Notes: generated from the letters alone by a model not told the origin. Counted from the first letter of the stretch, positions 1-10,746 are shown. The stretch is 64,000 bases of DNA from Planctomycetota bacterium (GCA_016794425.1 JAEUHR010000017.1:176773-240772), one strand, 5' to 3'. Translations and numbers: made by a program.

Positions 1-62
1 GCGGTCTGTTCGTGCTGCTGCTCTTGTCGTGGGGCTACCGCTGCCTCGACTTCACGCCCTGA
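1..62 (+). CDS. C-terminal end of a membrane protein (partial)
   Basis: Only the last 19 codons of a gene that begins left of the window are present, in the frame that stops with TGA at 60-62. The visible peptide is strongly hydrophobic (LFVLLLLSWGY) and then ends with CLDFTP. This looks like a final membrane segment with a very short tail. The gene converges on rsgA, with 7 bases between the two stops. Nothing more can be said about its function from this fragment. Confidence 0.5.
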   Translation, partial: GLFVLLLLSWGYRCLDFTP

Positions 63-69
63 CGCCGGT

Positions 70-1056
70 TCAGCGCCGGCCCGGTCGCCGGCGGCCTTTG
101 CCGCGCAGCTCGGGGCGGCCGCCGCGCACTTCGAGCCGTTCGGCCTCGAGCGCGTCCTGCAGCATCGTGCGGTAGGACCGGTAACGCGACTCGGCCACGC
201 GGCCCTCGTCGAGCGCCTTGCGCACCGCGCACTGCCGTTCCTCGGCGTGCAGGCACGAGCGGAACTCGCACTGCGGCAGCAGGGCCGCCAGCTCGGGGAA
301 CAGGAACTGCAGCTCCTGCGACCCGGTCGCGAACAGGTGGAAGTTGCGCACGCCCGGCGTGTCGAGCACGTGGCCGCCGCCGGGCAGCGGCAGCAGTTCG
401 GTGTGTGTCGTCGTGTGGCGGCCCTGCCGGATGTGGTTGAGGTCGCCGACGCGCAGGTTCACGCCGGGCACGACGGCGTTCAGCAGCGACGACTTGCCGG
501 CGCCGCTGAGGCCGCAGACGACGGTGCGGTTCTGGTGCAGCAGTGCCGCGAGTTCCTGCAGCGCGGCCGCGGTCTCGTGCCCGGCCTTGGTGCTGGTCGC
601 GATCACGTGCACGCCGGCATGCGCGTAGACCTGCCGCCAAAATGCCGCGGCCGTGGGATCGAGGTCGATCTTGGCGAGCACCAGCGTGGCCGGAATGCGC
701 TCGCGGGCCGCCGCCGCCAGGATGCCGTCGACCAGTTCGGGCTGGAACGGCGGTTCGGCGGTGCTGGCGACCGCGAGCACCTGCGTCAGGTTGGCCGCCA
801 GTACTTGTGCCCGCTCCTCGCCTTCGCCGGTCGCGCGGCGGTGCAGCTGGGAACTGCGCGGCAGCACCGCGTCGATCGCCTTGCCGGTCGCATCGAGCAC
901 GACGCGGTCGCCGACCGCCAGCGGTCGCCGCTCGCGCGAGCGGTCCTCGAACAGTTTGCCCGCCAGCGGCAGCTGGCGCCGTTCGCCGTCGACCTCGACG
1001 TGGCAGACCTTCGCGTCGATGCGTAGAACGAGGGCCTGCGGCGACGATGGTTGCAT
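70..1056 (-). CDS. rsgA: ribosome small-subunit-dependent GTPase RsgA
   Basis: Circularly permuted GTPase that helps late maturation of the 30S subunit. The 328 residues match the family length: an OB-fold at about 1-75, then motifs in the permuted order. G4-like AKID is at 128-131, G1 GLSGAGKSS at 182-190, a TTTH G2 region near 215-218 and G3 DTPG at 232-235. A zinc knuckle follows, with C263, C268, H270 and C276. The G4 motif has Ala where Asn or Thr is usual (NKxD), which could weaken guanine recognition; the other motifs are intact. The Arg/Gly-rich tail is typical of GC-rich relatives. The start codon overlaps that of the divergent gluQ, so its promoter must lie inside gluQ or the mRNA must be nearly leaderless. 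Confidence 0.93.
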   Translation of the reverse strand: MQPSSPQALVLRIDAKVCHVEVDGERRQLPLAGKLFEDRSRERRPLAVGDRVVLDATGKAIDAVLPRSSQLHRRATGEGEERAQVLAANLTQVLAVASTAEPPFQPELVDGILAAAARERIPATLVLAKIDLDPTAAAFWRQVYAHAGVHVIATSTKAGHETAAALQELAALLHQNRTVVCGLSGAGKSSLLNAVVPGVNLRVGDLNHIRQGRHTTTHTELLPLPGGGHVLDTPGVRNFHLFATGSQELQFLFPELAALLPQCEFRSCLHAEERQCAVRKALDEGRVAESRYRSYRTMLQDALEAERLEVRGGRPELRGKGRRRPGRR

Positions 1057-1985
1057 CCGGAACGAAGCTGGTGGGCAGATTGGCGCCGAGTCCGACCGGC
1101 GCGCTGCACCTCGGCAACGCGCGCACGTTCCTGCTGGCCTGGCTGTCGGTGCGGTCGCGCGGTGGCACTCTACTGCTGCGCATCGAGGACATCGATGGGC
1201 CGCGCGTGAAGCCCGAGACGATCGCCGGCACGCTGGCCGACCTGCGCTGGCTCGGCCTCGACTGGGACGGTGAGCCGGTGCTGCAGAGCGACCGGCTCGG
1301 GCACTACGAAGCGGCCGCGGCGCGGCTCGTGGCGGCGGGGCATGCCTATGCCTGCGTCTGCTCGCGCAGCGAGGTCGAGGCGGCGGCGTCGGCGCCGCAC
1401 GCCGGCGACGAAGGGCCGGCCTACCCGGGCACGTGCCGCGGTCGGTTCACCGATCGCGCGGCCGCGCGCGCCGCGACCGGCCGCGACGCCGCACTGCGGT
1501 TCCGCGTCGACGTCGCCGCGGTGCCGTTCGACGACGGCTTCGTCGGGCCGCAGCGCGGCGCCGTACACGGCGACTTCGTGGTGCAGAAGCGCGACGGTGG
1601 TCCGGCCTACCAGCTGGCGGTCGTCGTCGACGACGCGGCGCAGGGCGTGACCGAGGTCGTGCGCGCCGACGACCTGCTGCCGAGCACGCCGCGGCAACTG
1701 CTGCTCTACCGCGCGCTGGGGCTCGCCGCGCCGCAGTTCGTGCACGTGCCGCTGGTCGTCGGCGGCGACGGGCGCCGGCTCGCGAAACGGCACGGCGACA
1801 CGTCGCTGCGTCATCTGCGCGCGCGCGGCGTCACGGCCGCGGCGGTGGTGGGCTACCTGGCGTTCCTGTGCGGCCTCGGGCCGCGCGGCGGCAGCGCGTT
1901 GCCCGGCGACCTGCTGGGCCGGTTCGCGTGGCAGCGGCTGTCGCGGCAGCCGGTGCGCGGCGACGACCACGGTCTGTTCGCCTGA
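1047..1985 (+). CDS. gluQ: glutamyl-Q tRNA(Asp) synthetase
   Basis: GluRS-like enzyme that activates glutamate and transfers it to queuosine at position 34 of tRNA(Asp). It has the class I catalytic domain only (312 residues), without the anticodon-binding domain of GltX. That absence defines the GluQ family. The HIGH-type region is PSPTGALHLGN (14-24) and the KMSKS-type loop is LAKRHG (245-250). A zinc site C103, C105, Y126, C130 fits the C-x-C...Y-x3-C pattern of GluQ. ATG at 1047 was chosen because it sits 10 residues before the conserved GRLAPSPTG; the open frame upstream is antisense to rsgA. It overlaps the rsgA start by 10 bases on the opposite strand. A discriminating GluRS is the alternative, but the size argues against it. 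Confidence 0.88.
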   Translation: MVASGTKLVGRLAPSPTGALHLGNARTFLLAWLSVRSRGGTLLLRIEDIDGPRVKPETIAGTLADLRWLGLDWDGEPVLQSDRLGHYEAAAARLVAAGHAYACVCSRSEVEAAASAPHAGDEGPAYPGTCRGRFTDRAAARAATGRDAALRFRVDVAAVPFDDGFVGPQRGAVHGDFVVQKRDGGPAYQLAVVVDDAAQGVTEVVRADDLLPSTPRQLLLYRALGLAAPQFVHVPLVVGGDGRRLAKRHGDTSLRHLRARGVTAAAVVGYLAFLCGLGPRGGSALPGDLLGRFAWQRLSRQPVRGDDHGLFA

Positions 1986-2004
1986 GCCGCGCCGGGTGCG
2001 CCGC

Positions 2005-4917
2005 TCAGTGGCCGCTCGGGCGCACGCCGAAGGGCTGCAGTTCCGCCACCAGCGCGGCGGTGGCACGGTCGAACGCGCTCGCGGCGGCGCCGTCGAGCCG
2101 CGGGGCCGCTGCCGCCAGCGCTTCGTCCCAGCACGCGATCGCGAACGCGCGCGCCGGCGTCGGTGTGCCGTCGAGCGCCGCCGCGCCGCAGTAGGCGAGC
2201 AGCTGGGTGCGCCAGTCCGCCTGCCAGGTCGCCGGGTCGAACCGGGCGGCGTCCGCCGGTTGCCGCGCCGTCGCGTGCAGCGCGGTCGCGGCGGCGCGGG
2301 CCGCTTCGGGCAGCACCGCGATCGACTGCGCCGGCGTCCTGCCGCGCGCGGCGGCTTCGGCCGCGCGCCACGGGCGGGTCGCCAGCACGCCGAGCACGGT
2401 CAGCGTCGTCGCCACCGCCAGCCACCGCGTGCGCCGCCGTCGCTGCGACGATTCACGCTGCTGCTGCTGGCGCTCCTCGACCGCGCGCTGGCTCTGCGCG
2501 ACCAGGTGCTGCCAGTGTTCGAGCAGGCGCACGAGGCGACCCGACGGACCGCCGTCCTGGTCGGACTGCTCGATCGCCTGCACGATGCCGTCGACGGTGC
2601 TGCGCGCGGTGCGCACGCGCTCGAACGGATCGGTCGCGGCGTCGAGCCGCTGCTCGGCGAGGCTGGCCTGTTCGAGCACGATCTGGGTCTCGACGCCGCG
2701 CAGGTCGCGCGCGTAGAGCGTCGCGCGGTCGTTCGGCGTGTGCAGCGCCAGCATGTGCAGGCAGTCGCGGCGCGCGGCGAGCACCTGCAGCCGTTCCGAC
2801 GCGGCGGACTCCGGGTCGTCCTCCAGCGTCGCGTAGCGCGTCGCCAGTTCGACGTTCTGCCGCACGGCGGCGTCGATCTCCTGCCGCCGCTGGCGCGCTT
2901 CCGCGAGCCGCTGCTGCAGGCGGGCGGCCTCGGCACGGTCGCGTTCGTCGTTCGGATTCAGCGCGGCGACCGCGCGCTCCATGTCGAACAGGCCGGTGGT
3001 CCAGTGGCCGCGCGCCAGCGCGTGTTCGGCCCCTTCGGCGAGCCGGTCGCGCGTCGCGCGGGCCTGGTCGAAGCGCAGCCGCAGCGCCTCGATCGCGTCC
3101 TGCAGCTGGCTGCGCGGCCGGTCCGGCAGATCGACGAACGCCTCGAGGATCCGCGACGTGTCCAGGCGCGACAGTGCGGCCTGCAGCGGACGCACCGGCA
3201 CCGGCACCGCGCGCAGCAGCGCCGAGGCCTCGTCGAGCTCGCGCCAGGCGCGCTCGGTCAGGTCGGTCAGTGCCGCGCCGAGCGCTTCCTGCGCCGGCGC
3301 CACCTGCGGCAGGTGCGGGAACTCCTCGCCGAGGTTGATCAGCGTGAGCTGCAGGCTGCGCAGGCCGACCAGCCCCGTCGCCGTGTCGCTGCGCCCGCGG
3401 CCCTCCAGTGCGCGCGTGGCGGCGGCGACCAGCGTCGTGAGCGGTCGCAGCGCCGCCGCATCCCAGGTCATCGCCAGGCGGTCGACGTTCGGCTGCGCGC
3501 GCACGATGCGTTCGAGGTAGAACGTCAGGCGGTGCAGCTGGTCGCGCTGGCGGGCGACCGTCGGTGCCGCGCCGCCGTGCCGCGCCGCCATCGCGTCGAT
3601 GGCCGCGTGGGCTGCGGCGAGGTCGAGCTGTGCCGTCGCGGTCGCGATCGCCGAGGTCTCGTCGCCGAGCTGTTCGTGCACCGCAGCCAGCTGCTGCTGC
3701 AGCTGGTGCAGGTGGTCGAGCGGGTCGCGCAGCAGCGGCGACGCGGCCGCGGTGCCGAGCGTGGTGGGGCCGGGGATCGGGCAGCCGCCGGGCAGCTGCA
3801 GGCAGACCTGCGCGAGCTGCGCCGCTTCCCGCAGCCACGTCGCCGCCGCGTCGAACTCCTCGGTGCGACGCAGCGCGGCGACGTGCGTCGCCGCGTCGGC
3901 CAGCAGCCGGCCGGTCGCGACTGCCAGCGACCGTCGCCAGTGCAGCGTCGCGGCATGGCGCGGGAAGTGCCGCAGCACGCGCGCCGCGGTCGCGAACGCG
4001 CGCAGCAGCGCGGCCGGATCGGTCGGCACGGCGGGCGGCGTCGCCAGCAGGTCCGGGCACGTGCGCAGCACGCGCCGGGCCCGCCGGTGCCATGCCGCCA
4101 CGCCGGCGCGGTGCGGCGGCGGCGCTTCGGCGAGCGGTGCGCCGCGCGCGGCGGCGTCGAGGGCGCGTTCGTCGCCATCGTCGGCGAGCCGGCTCGCGAG
4201 CTCGCGCAGCGCTTCGGCCGCGGCCGCAGCGGTGGGGCGGTGGCTCGGGTCGGGTGCCGTCAGTGCGCGCACCAGGGCCGTCACGTCCGGGTGCTGCGGC
4301 AGCGCGTTGCGATCACCGCCCGCGAGCAGCCAGGCCAGCGTCGCGCCGAGACCGAACACGTCGAAGGCGGCGCTCGGCGGTTCTCCGGCCGGCTGGAACT
4401 GCCGGTTGCCGTGCACGCGCTCCGGCGCCGCGGCCGCGTCGCTGCCGATCGGCGTCGCGTGCTCGAAGTCGAGCAACAGCGTCGTCGACGGCGTGCGCAG
4501 CAGGTTCGGTGGCTTGACGTCGCCGTGGCAGACGCCGGCCGGGGCCGCCGCTGTGCGCAACGAGTGCAGCCGCGCCAGTGTCTGCGCGACCGGCGCCAGC
4601 ACGTCGCAGGCGAGCGCCGCCGACAGCGCGCCGCGTTCGGCGACCAGGCGCGCGAGGTCGGCACCCTCGGCGTAGGCCGTCGTGATGCACGGCCGCCGCG
4701 ACGCCGCGTCGAGTGCACAGTCGAGGTAGCCGATCACGCCGGGGCCGGCGCAGAGCCGGCCGAGCGCGGCTTCCCGTTCGGCGTCGGCCAGCGCGCCCGA
4801 CACCACGAACTTCCGCACCACCAGGCCGCCGCCGTCAGCGGCGCCGGCGAACACGGTCCGGTGCGGCGAAGCGTGCAGCAACCGGTCCATGCCGACGGTC
4901 GCGGCTGGCTGGGTCAT
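2005..4917 (-). CDS. Ser/Thr protein kinase-like membrane protein
   Basis: Protein of 970 residues with an N-terminal kinase fold. The VAIK-type lysine is K36 (VVRKF). The catalytic loop is HGDVKPPNLL (131-140), carrying the H-x-D-x-K-x-x-N pattern. A DVFGLGATL segment corresponds to subdomain IX. The usual DFG is DFE (150-152), and the glycine-rich loop is poorly defined, so full activity is uncertain. A long Ala/Leu/Arg-rich helical region follows, with stretches likely to form coiled coil. One membrane segment lies near 830-848 (WLAVATTLTVLGVLA), with about 120 residues beyond it. ATG at 4917 was preferred; another in-frame ATG at 4944 is possible, and neither has a clear ribosome-binding site. 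The gene is divergent from an FHA-domain activator, and FHA domains bind phosphothreonine, so the pair may form one signalling unit. That link is inference. Confidence 0.75.
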   Translation of the reverse strand: MTQPAATVGMDRLLHASPHRTVFAGAADGGGLVVRKFVVSGALADAEREAALGRLCAGPGVIGYLDCALDAASRRPCITTAYAEGADLARLVAERGALSAALACDVLAPVAQTLARLHSLRTAAAPAGVCHGDVKPPNLLRTPSTTLLLDFEHATPIGSDAAAAPERVHGNRQFQPAGEPPSAAFDVFGLGATLAWLLAGGDRNALPQHPDVTALVRALTAPDPSHRPTAAAAAEALRELASRLADDGDERALDAAARGAPLAEAPPPHRAGVAAWHRRARRVLRTCPDLLATPPAVPTDPAALLRAFATAARVLRHFPRHAATLHWRRSLAVATGRLLADAATHVAALRRTEEFDAAATWLREAAQLAQVCLQLPGGCPIPGPTTLGTAAASPLLRDPLDHLHQLQQQLAAVHEQLGDETSAIATATAQLDLAAAHAAIDAMAARHGGAAPTVARQRDQLHRLTFYLERIVRAQPNVDRLAMTWDAAALRPLTTLVAAATRALEGRGRSDTATGLVGLRSLQLTLINLGEEFPHLPQVAPAQEALGAALTDLTERAWRELDEASALLRAVPVPVRPLQAALSRLDTSRILEAFVDLPDRPRSQLQDAIEALRLRFDQARATRDRLAEGAEHALARGHWTTGLFDMERAVAALNPNDERDRAEAARLQQRLAEARQRRQEIDAAVRQNVELATRYATLEDDPESAASERLQVLAARRDCLHMLALHTPNDRATLYARDLRGVETQIVLEQASLAEQRLDAATDPFERVRTARSTVDGIVQAIEQSDQDGGPSGRLVRLLEHWQHLVAQSQRAVEERQQQQRESSQRRRRTRWLAVATTLTVLGVLATRPWRAAEAAARGRTPAQSIAVLPEAARAAATALHATARQPADAARFDPATWQADWRTQLLAYCGAAALDGTPTPARAFAIACWDEALAAAAPRLDGAAASAFDRATAALVAELQPFGVRPSGH

Positions 4918-5109
4918 GGTGGAGGTGGAGCCGGCCCGGCGCATCGATCGCCGGAGCGAGAAAAGGGATGGCTGGGATCGGCCCGCGGGGCGAACAGGTG
5001 GTGGCGGGCCGCAGGATGCTACCAGACCCGGGCGGGCAGGCAGGGGGCGCCGCGACGGGAAACCGACACCCCACTCCCGCTGCTCGGTGCCAGCGGCGAC
5101 AATCCGACG
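4918..5109. promoter_or_regulatory. divergent intergenic region, kinase-like gene / sigma54 activator
   Basis: These 192 bases separate two divergent genes and must hold promoters for both. On the plus strand GACAAT at 5098-5103 ends 6 bases before the ATG at 5110. That is -10 spacing for a leaderless transcript, but no matching -35 is visible. A GG-N10-GC pair at 5006-5019 resembles the core of a sigma54 promoter, but the flanks match poorly. No clear promoter is visible for the minus-strand gene. Confidence 0.35.
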
Positions 5110-6963
<1,854 letters not shown>

Positions 6964-6995
6964 GCACCGGGGCCCACGCGCGCCGACGCCGGCTG

Positions 6996-7640
6996 CTAGC
7001 CCTCGCTCTTCGGCAGTGACTGGATGAAGCGATCGGCCTCGTCGATCGAGCGCTGCATCTCGGCGATCAAGCCGGCGACGTCGGTCTGGATCCGCGCCGC
7101 CTCGTTCGACAGCGAGCGGATCGCGGCGGCGTTCAGATTGTGCTTCAGGAACAGCACCTGGTCGTGGAACGCGGTCAGCACCGGCTGCATGCGCTGTTCG
7201 GCCGTGCGCATCGCCGCGATCAGCTCGCCGTAACGCCGTTCGGTGTCGGCCTTCATCTGCTCGCTCTGTGCGCGCAGGTTCGGGTTCTGGATCTCGCCGA
7301 TCTCCTGACCCCATTCGGTGAACATGTCGCGGCTGACCTTCTCGATCGAGGTGATGCGCTCACCGACCTCGGTGGCGCGCTCGACGCAGTCGGCTTCGAG
7401 GTCGCGGAACTGGCCGTACTTGGCCTCGAGTTCGCCGCCCTGGAATCCCGTCAGACCCTGGAACGCCTCGAACGTGGTCTGGATCTGCTGTTTGGCTTCG
7501 GCCTGTGACTCGCGGGCCGCCTGCACGCGTTCGACCAGCAGGTCGCGCTTCTGGTAGCCGAACTTCTCCATCGTCGCGTAGTAGATGCCGCTGCAAGCGC
7601 ACAGACAGGCGAGCGCGGCCGGGATCAGCAGGGTCTTCAT
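6996..7640 (-). CDS. DUF2959 family lipoprotein
   Basis: Protein of 214 residues with a short lipoprotein signal (LACLCAC, acylated Cys about residue 16) followed by the DUF2959 signature: YYATMEKFGYQKRDLLVERV, then RESQAEAKQQIQTTFEAF. The rest is nearly all helical, rich in Glu, Gln and Ala, and likely coiled coil. Proteins of this family are widespread in marine bacteria and have no established biochemical role. The gene converges on the sigma54 activator (32-base gap). On its other side the metallophosphoesterase gene is divergent. ATG at 7640 begins the signal peptide directly. No function is assigned beyond a probable envelope location. Confidence 0.8.
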   Translation of the reverse strand: MKTLLIPAALACLCACSGIYYATMEKFGYQKRDLLVERVQAARESQAEAKQQIQTTFEAFQGLTGFQGGELEAKYGQFRDLEADCVERATEVGERITSIEKVSRDMFTEWGQEIGEIQNPNLRAQSEQMKADTERRYGELIAAMRTAEQRMQPVLTAFHDQVLFLKHNLNAAAIRSLSNEAARIQTDVAGLIAEMQRSIDEADRFIQSLPKSEG

Positions 7641-7768
7641 GGTGTGTCGGTGAGGTGGTGCTGCTTGTCGCCGCCGGCGGCGCGCGACTCAAGCGTCAGG
7701 GTGCCGGCGGCCGCGGATTCCGCCTTCGTACGATACTCGAGCCCGCCGGCTCGCTAGGTTGCGGTGCC

Positions 7769-8701
7769 TTGCCCGCGCGCCCCTCGGATCCGATTGCGAC
7801 GCTGACGGTCGTCGGCGACGTGCATCGCTGGTGGCGGCCAGCCGATGCGACCTTCCTGGAACGCACGAGTCCCGACCTGTCCCTGTTCGTCGGCGACCTC
7901 GGCGACGAGGACGTGGCGATCGTGCGCGCGATCGCCGAGCTGCCGGTGCCGAAGGCCGTGATCCTCGGCAACCACGACGCCTGGCAGAGCTTCGGCCGCA
8001 AGGCCGCGACGGACCGGCTGCGCGAGTCGCTGCACCTGCTCGGCGACGACCACCTGGCGTACGCGGTGCGCGAAGTGCCGCGCGCCGGCATCTCGCTGAT
8101 CGGCGCGCGGCCGTTCTCGTGGGGCGGCCAGAGCCTGCGCAGCCCCGAACTGTACGACGAGATCTACGGCATCCACACGATGCGGCAGTCGGCGGCGGCG
8201 ATCGTCGACGCGGCGCGCAACGCGCAGCACCGCGACCTCGTGATCCTCGCGCACAACGGTCCGCTCGGCCTCGGCGACCGTTCGCACGACGTGTTCGGCA
8301 AGGACTTCGGCAAGCCGGGCGGCGACTGGGGCGACCGCGACCTCGCGCTGGCGATCCAGCGCATCGAGGGCTTCGGCCTGCGCGTGCGCGCCGTGATCGC
8401 CGGCCACATGCACCACAAACTGGTGCATCCACGCGGCGGCGAACGCACGCGCTTCGTGCGCCGCGGCGACACGCTGTTCCTGAACGCGGCCTACGTGCCG
8501 CGCGTGCGCCAGACCGGCAACGGCGACGAACAGTCCTACTTCCTGCGCACGCGGTGGCAGGCCGGCCAGTGCATCGGTGTCGAGGAAGTCTGGGTCGACG
8601 TGCACGGCGACGAGCGCGAAGCGACGGCGCCGGCGTTCGTCGAGCTCGACGCCTCGGTGCCGGCGATCGACGAGAGCGTCGAGGGCGACGGCCAGGAGTA
8701 G
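7769..8701 (+). CDS. TIGR04168-like metallophosphoesterase
   Basis: Calcineurin-type phosphoesterase of about 310 residues. The metal ligands are in order: D17-x-H19 (VGDVHRW), D43 (VGDLGDE), N68-H69-D70 (GNHD), then LAHNGP and AGHMHH toward the C-terminus. A SYGG-like insert and the overall length resemble the TIGR04168 group found in cyanobacteria, plants and some other bacteria, whose substrate is not established. No signal peptide is visible, so it is probably cytoplasmic. There is no ATG near the conserved start; the TTG at 7769 gives a protein that begins 9 residues before the first strand and is my choice. The longer frame upstream overlaps the DUF2959 gene and has no conserved sequence. 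It converges on the M19 dipeptidase gene. Confidence 0.75.
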   Translation: MPARPSDPIATLTVVGDVHRWWRPADATFLERTSPDLSLFVGDLGDEDVAIVRAIAELPVPKAVILGNHDAWQSFGRKAATDRLRESLHLLGDDHLAYAVREVPRAGISLIGARPFSWGGQSLRSPELYDEIYGIHTMRQSAAAIVDAARNAQHRDLVILAHNGPLGLGDRSHDVFGKDFGKPGGDWGDRDLALAIQRIEGFGLRVRAVIAGHMHHKLVHPRGGERTRFVRRGDTLFLNAAYVPRVRQTGNGDEQSYFLRTRWQAGQCIGVEEVWVDVHGDEREATAPAFVELDASVPAIDESVEGDGQE

Positions 8702-8713
8702 CGGCCGCGCGGC

Positions 8714-9973
8714 CTAACGGCTCGCCGCCGCGACCTTCTCGACTTCGCGCCAGACGCGCAGCAGGTTGCCGGACCAGATCTTCGCGATCTGCTCCTCGGT
8801 GTAGCCGCGGCGCACCAGCTCGGTGGTGACGTTCGGGCTCTGGTGCGCGCCGTCGAAGCCGTCGATGCCGCCGCCGCCGTCGAAGTCCGAGCCGATGCCG
8901 ACGTGGTCGATGCCGACGGTCTTCACGACGTGGTCGATGTGGTCGACGAAGTCGCGCACGTTCGGCCGCGGCCACTTCGCGTCGATCGCCGGCATGCCGT
9001 CGCGGAACTTCGCCCAGCGGCGGTCGCGTTCGGCGTCGTCGAGTTCAGAGCTGTCGCTGCCTTCGCCGAGGCCGCAGTCGGCCATCAGCTGCTTCATCGC
9101 CGCGGCGCGTTCGGGCACGCTCTTGACGAACTCGCCGAGCGCGACGCACTGCACGACGCCGCCCTTGGCTGCCAGCGCGCGCAGCTGCTCGTCGTCGAGG
9201 TTGCGCGTGTGGTCGTTGACGGCGCGCGCGCCGGAGTGCGACGCGATCACCGGTGCCTTGCTGAGCGCCACTGCCTGCAGCATGGTCGCCTTCGACGCGT
9301 GCGAGACGTCGACCATGATGCCGATGCGGTTCATCTCGGCGACCGCCTTGCGGCCGAGTTCGCTGAGGCCGTGGTGCAGCGGTTCGGCCGGCGTGTGCGA
9401 GTCGCCGAGCTGCGAGTGCCGGTTGTGCGCGATGCTCATGTAGCGCGCGCCGCGCCGGTGGAACTCGGCGATGCGCCCGAGGTCCTCGCCCATCGGGTAG
9501 CCGTTCTCGATGCCGATGCAGGCGATCAGCTTGCCTTCGCGGTGCAGCCGTTCGACGTCGTCGGGCGTCGTCGCGAGGCCGATCGTGTCGCCGTGCATCC
9601 GCACCATGCGGTGGATCGCGTCGAACAGCGCGTTGGCCTGGCCGAGCGCGCGCCGGTAGCCGCCGGGGTCGAGCCTGCCCTGCGCCGTGTAGACGATGAA
9701 GAAGCCGCAGTCGTAGCCGCCGCGCCGCATCTTCGGGAAGTCGACCTGGCTGTCGCCGTCGACGGTCGGGTCGTAGAGGCGCCGGAACCGTTCGCGCGTC
9801 GCCGGATCCTCGGGCAGCGACTCCGGCGCCAGCTTCGGATCGATGTCCTTGTGGGTGTCGAGCGTCAGGATCCGCGCGTGGATCGCCAGCGCGTTTGCGG
9901 TCGGGTCAGCGGCCTGCTGCGCGGGCAGCGCGGCGAGCAGCAGCAGGGGCACGGCGGGCAGGAAGCGGCGCAT
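8714..9973 (-). CDS. secreted M19 (membrane dipeptidase family) peptidase
   Basis: Zinc dipeptidase of the renal-dipeptidase family, 419 residues. A signal peptide (RRFLPAVPLLLLAALPA) precedes a mature protein that would start QQAADP. The binuclear zinc ligands are visible: H41-x-D43 (DTHKDID), E156 (IGIENGYP), H183 (SIAHN) and H225 (DVSHAS). The SHSGARAVNDHTRNL segment is also typical. Family members cleave dipeptides, often with a D-residue at the C-terminal side, so a role in peptide salvage or cell-wall peptide turnover in the periplasm is plausible. ATG at 9973 was chosen because it starts the signal peptide; 17 further upstream codons are open but not signal-like. The preceding membrane-protein gene on the same strand ends 47 bases away. 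Confidence 0.9.
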   Translation of the reverse strand: MRRFLPAVPLLLLAALPAQQAADPTANALAIHARILTLDTHKDIDPKLAPESLPEDPATRERFRRLYDPTVDGDSQVDFPKMRRGGYDCGFFIVYTAQGRLDPGGYRRALGQANALFDAIHRMVRMHGDTIGLATTPDDVERLHREGKLIACIGIENGYPMGEDLGRIAEFHRRGARYMSIAHNRHSQLGDSHTPAEPLHHGLSELGRKAVAEMNRIGIMVDVSHASKATMLQAVALSKAPVIASHSGARAVNDHTRNLDDEQLRALAAKGGVVQCVALGEFVKSVPERAAAMKQLMADCGLGEGSDSSELDDAERDRRWAKFRDGMPAIDAKWPRPNVRDFVDHIDHVVKTVGIDHVGIGSDFDGGGGIDGFDGAHQSPNVTTELVRRGYTEEQIAKIWSGNLLRVWREVEKVAAASR

Positions 9974-10020
9974 GGCCGCATGCAGTACCACGGCGCGGCG
10001 CCGCGGACCAGCACCGCGGC

Positions 10021-10737
10021 TCAATCGAACACGGCGGCGAGCTGGCCGACGTCGACGTTCTCGCGCGACCGGCGCAGCAGCACGTAGCCGACCGCGTACA
10101 TCGTCGCCGAGAACGGCGCCAGCACCACCGCGACCGCGATCTGGAACCAGATCGGGGCTGCTTCACCGGGCGCGGCCGCCAGCACGAAGGCGCCGACTGC
10201 GCCGAGGCCGCCGACGACCAGCATGATCAGCAGCGCGCCGGCGAACACCTGCCAGCGCGACCCCTTGGTCAGTTGCGCGCTGCGGTTCAGCGCTTCGCTG
10301 ATGCTGAGGTTCTCGACCACCGCTGCCGGCACCGCGACGAACAGGATCACGCTGGCGATCACGCCCGGCACGATCAGCAGCAGCGTGCCGATGCCGACGA
10401 TCAGGCCGACCACGAGGCTGACGCCGAACACGCGCAGGATCGACCGGAAGCCGGCGCCGATCAGCTTGCCGAGGTCGACCGCCTGACCACGCATCTGCTG
10501 CACGACGCCGTAGCTGATCGCGCCGGCCAGCACCCAGCTGAGCACCGACTGCAGGATGCCGGAGCCGATCACCAGGCCCTGGCTCGGCGCCTGTTCGATC
10601 ACGAACAGCAGCACGATCCACGGCGACATCACGATCGCGCTGAGCACCGTGAACGGCAGCAGGCTGCGGAAGTAGACCGAGAAGGTCTGGCCGACGAGGT
10701 CGCCGACCTTCAGCGGCTGGGATTGGGACGTGGTCAC
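10021..10737 (-). CDS. multi-pass membrane protein (DUF975 / GDPD-membrane-domain-like)
   Basis: Protein of 238 residues with about six hydrophobic segments. The overall pattern is an N-terminal GDLVGQTFSVYFRSLLPF motif, then repeated long helices, and LSISEALNRSAQLTKGSRW in the middle. This resembles membrane domains annotated as DUF975 or as the membrane part of glycerophosphodiester phosphodiesterases. No enzyme motif is present. The GTG start at 10737 is supported by a strong Shine-Dalgarno GGAGGAG on the minus strand (10747-10753), 9 bases upstream; the longer open frame is antisense to the DUF4129 gene. It is divergent from the MoxR operon, where proteins of this type are often found, so it may belong functionally to that group. 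Confidence 0.7.
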   Translation of the reverse strand: MTTSQSQPLKVGDLVGQTFSVYFRSLLPFTVLSAIVMSPWIVLLFVIEQAPSQGLVIGSGILQSVLSWVLAGAISYGVVQQMRGQAVDLGKLIGAGFRSILRVFGVSLVVGLIVGIGTLLLIVPGVIASVILFVAVPAAVVENLSISEALNRSAQLTKGSRWQVFAGALLIMLVVGGLGAVGAFVLAAAPGEAAPIWFQIAVAVVLAPFSATMYAVGYVLLRRSRENVDVGQLAAVFD

Positions 10738-10746
10738 GTTCGAGGT

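Noticed and set aside
5001..5020. GG-N10-GC pair resembling a sigma54 promoter before the activator gene
   Set aside because: Only the GG and GC dinucleotides and a few flanking bases match; the -24 box lacks TGGCAC and the -12 box lacks TTGC. In GC-rich DNA such pairs are frequent by chance.
1996..5109. Plus-strand open frame running into the sigma54 activator
   Set aside because: It is antisense to the kinase-like gene, whose HGDVKPPNLL loop and membrane helix identify the true strand. The activator starts at 5110.
8702..8713. GC palindrome between the phosphoesterase and dipeptidase stops, considered as a bidirectional terminator
   Set aside because: GGCCGCGCGGCC has no loop and no T-run, and such palindromes are common at this base composition.
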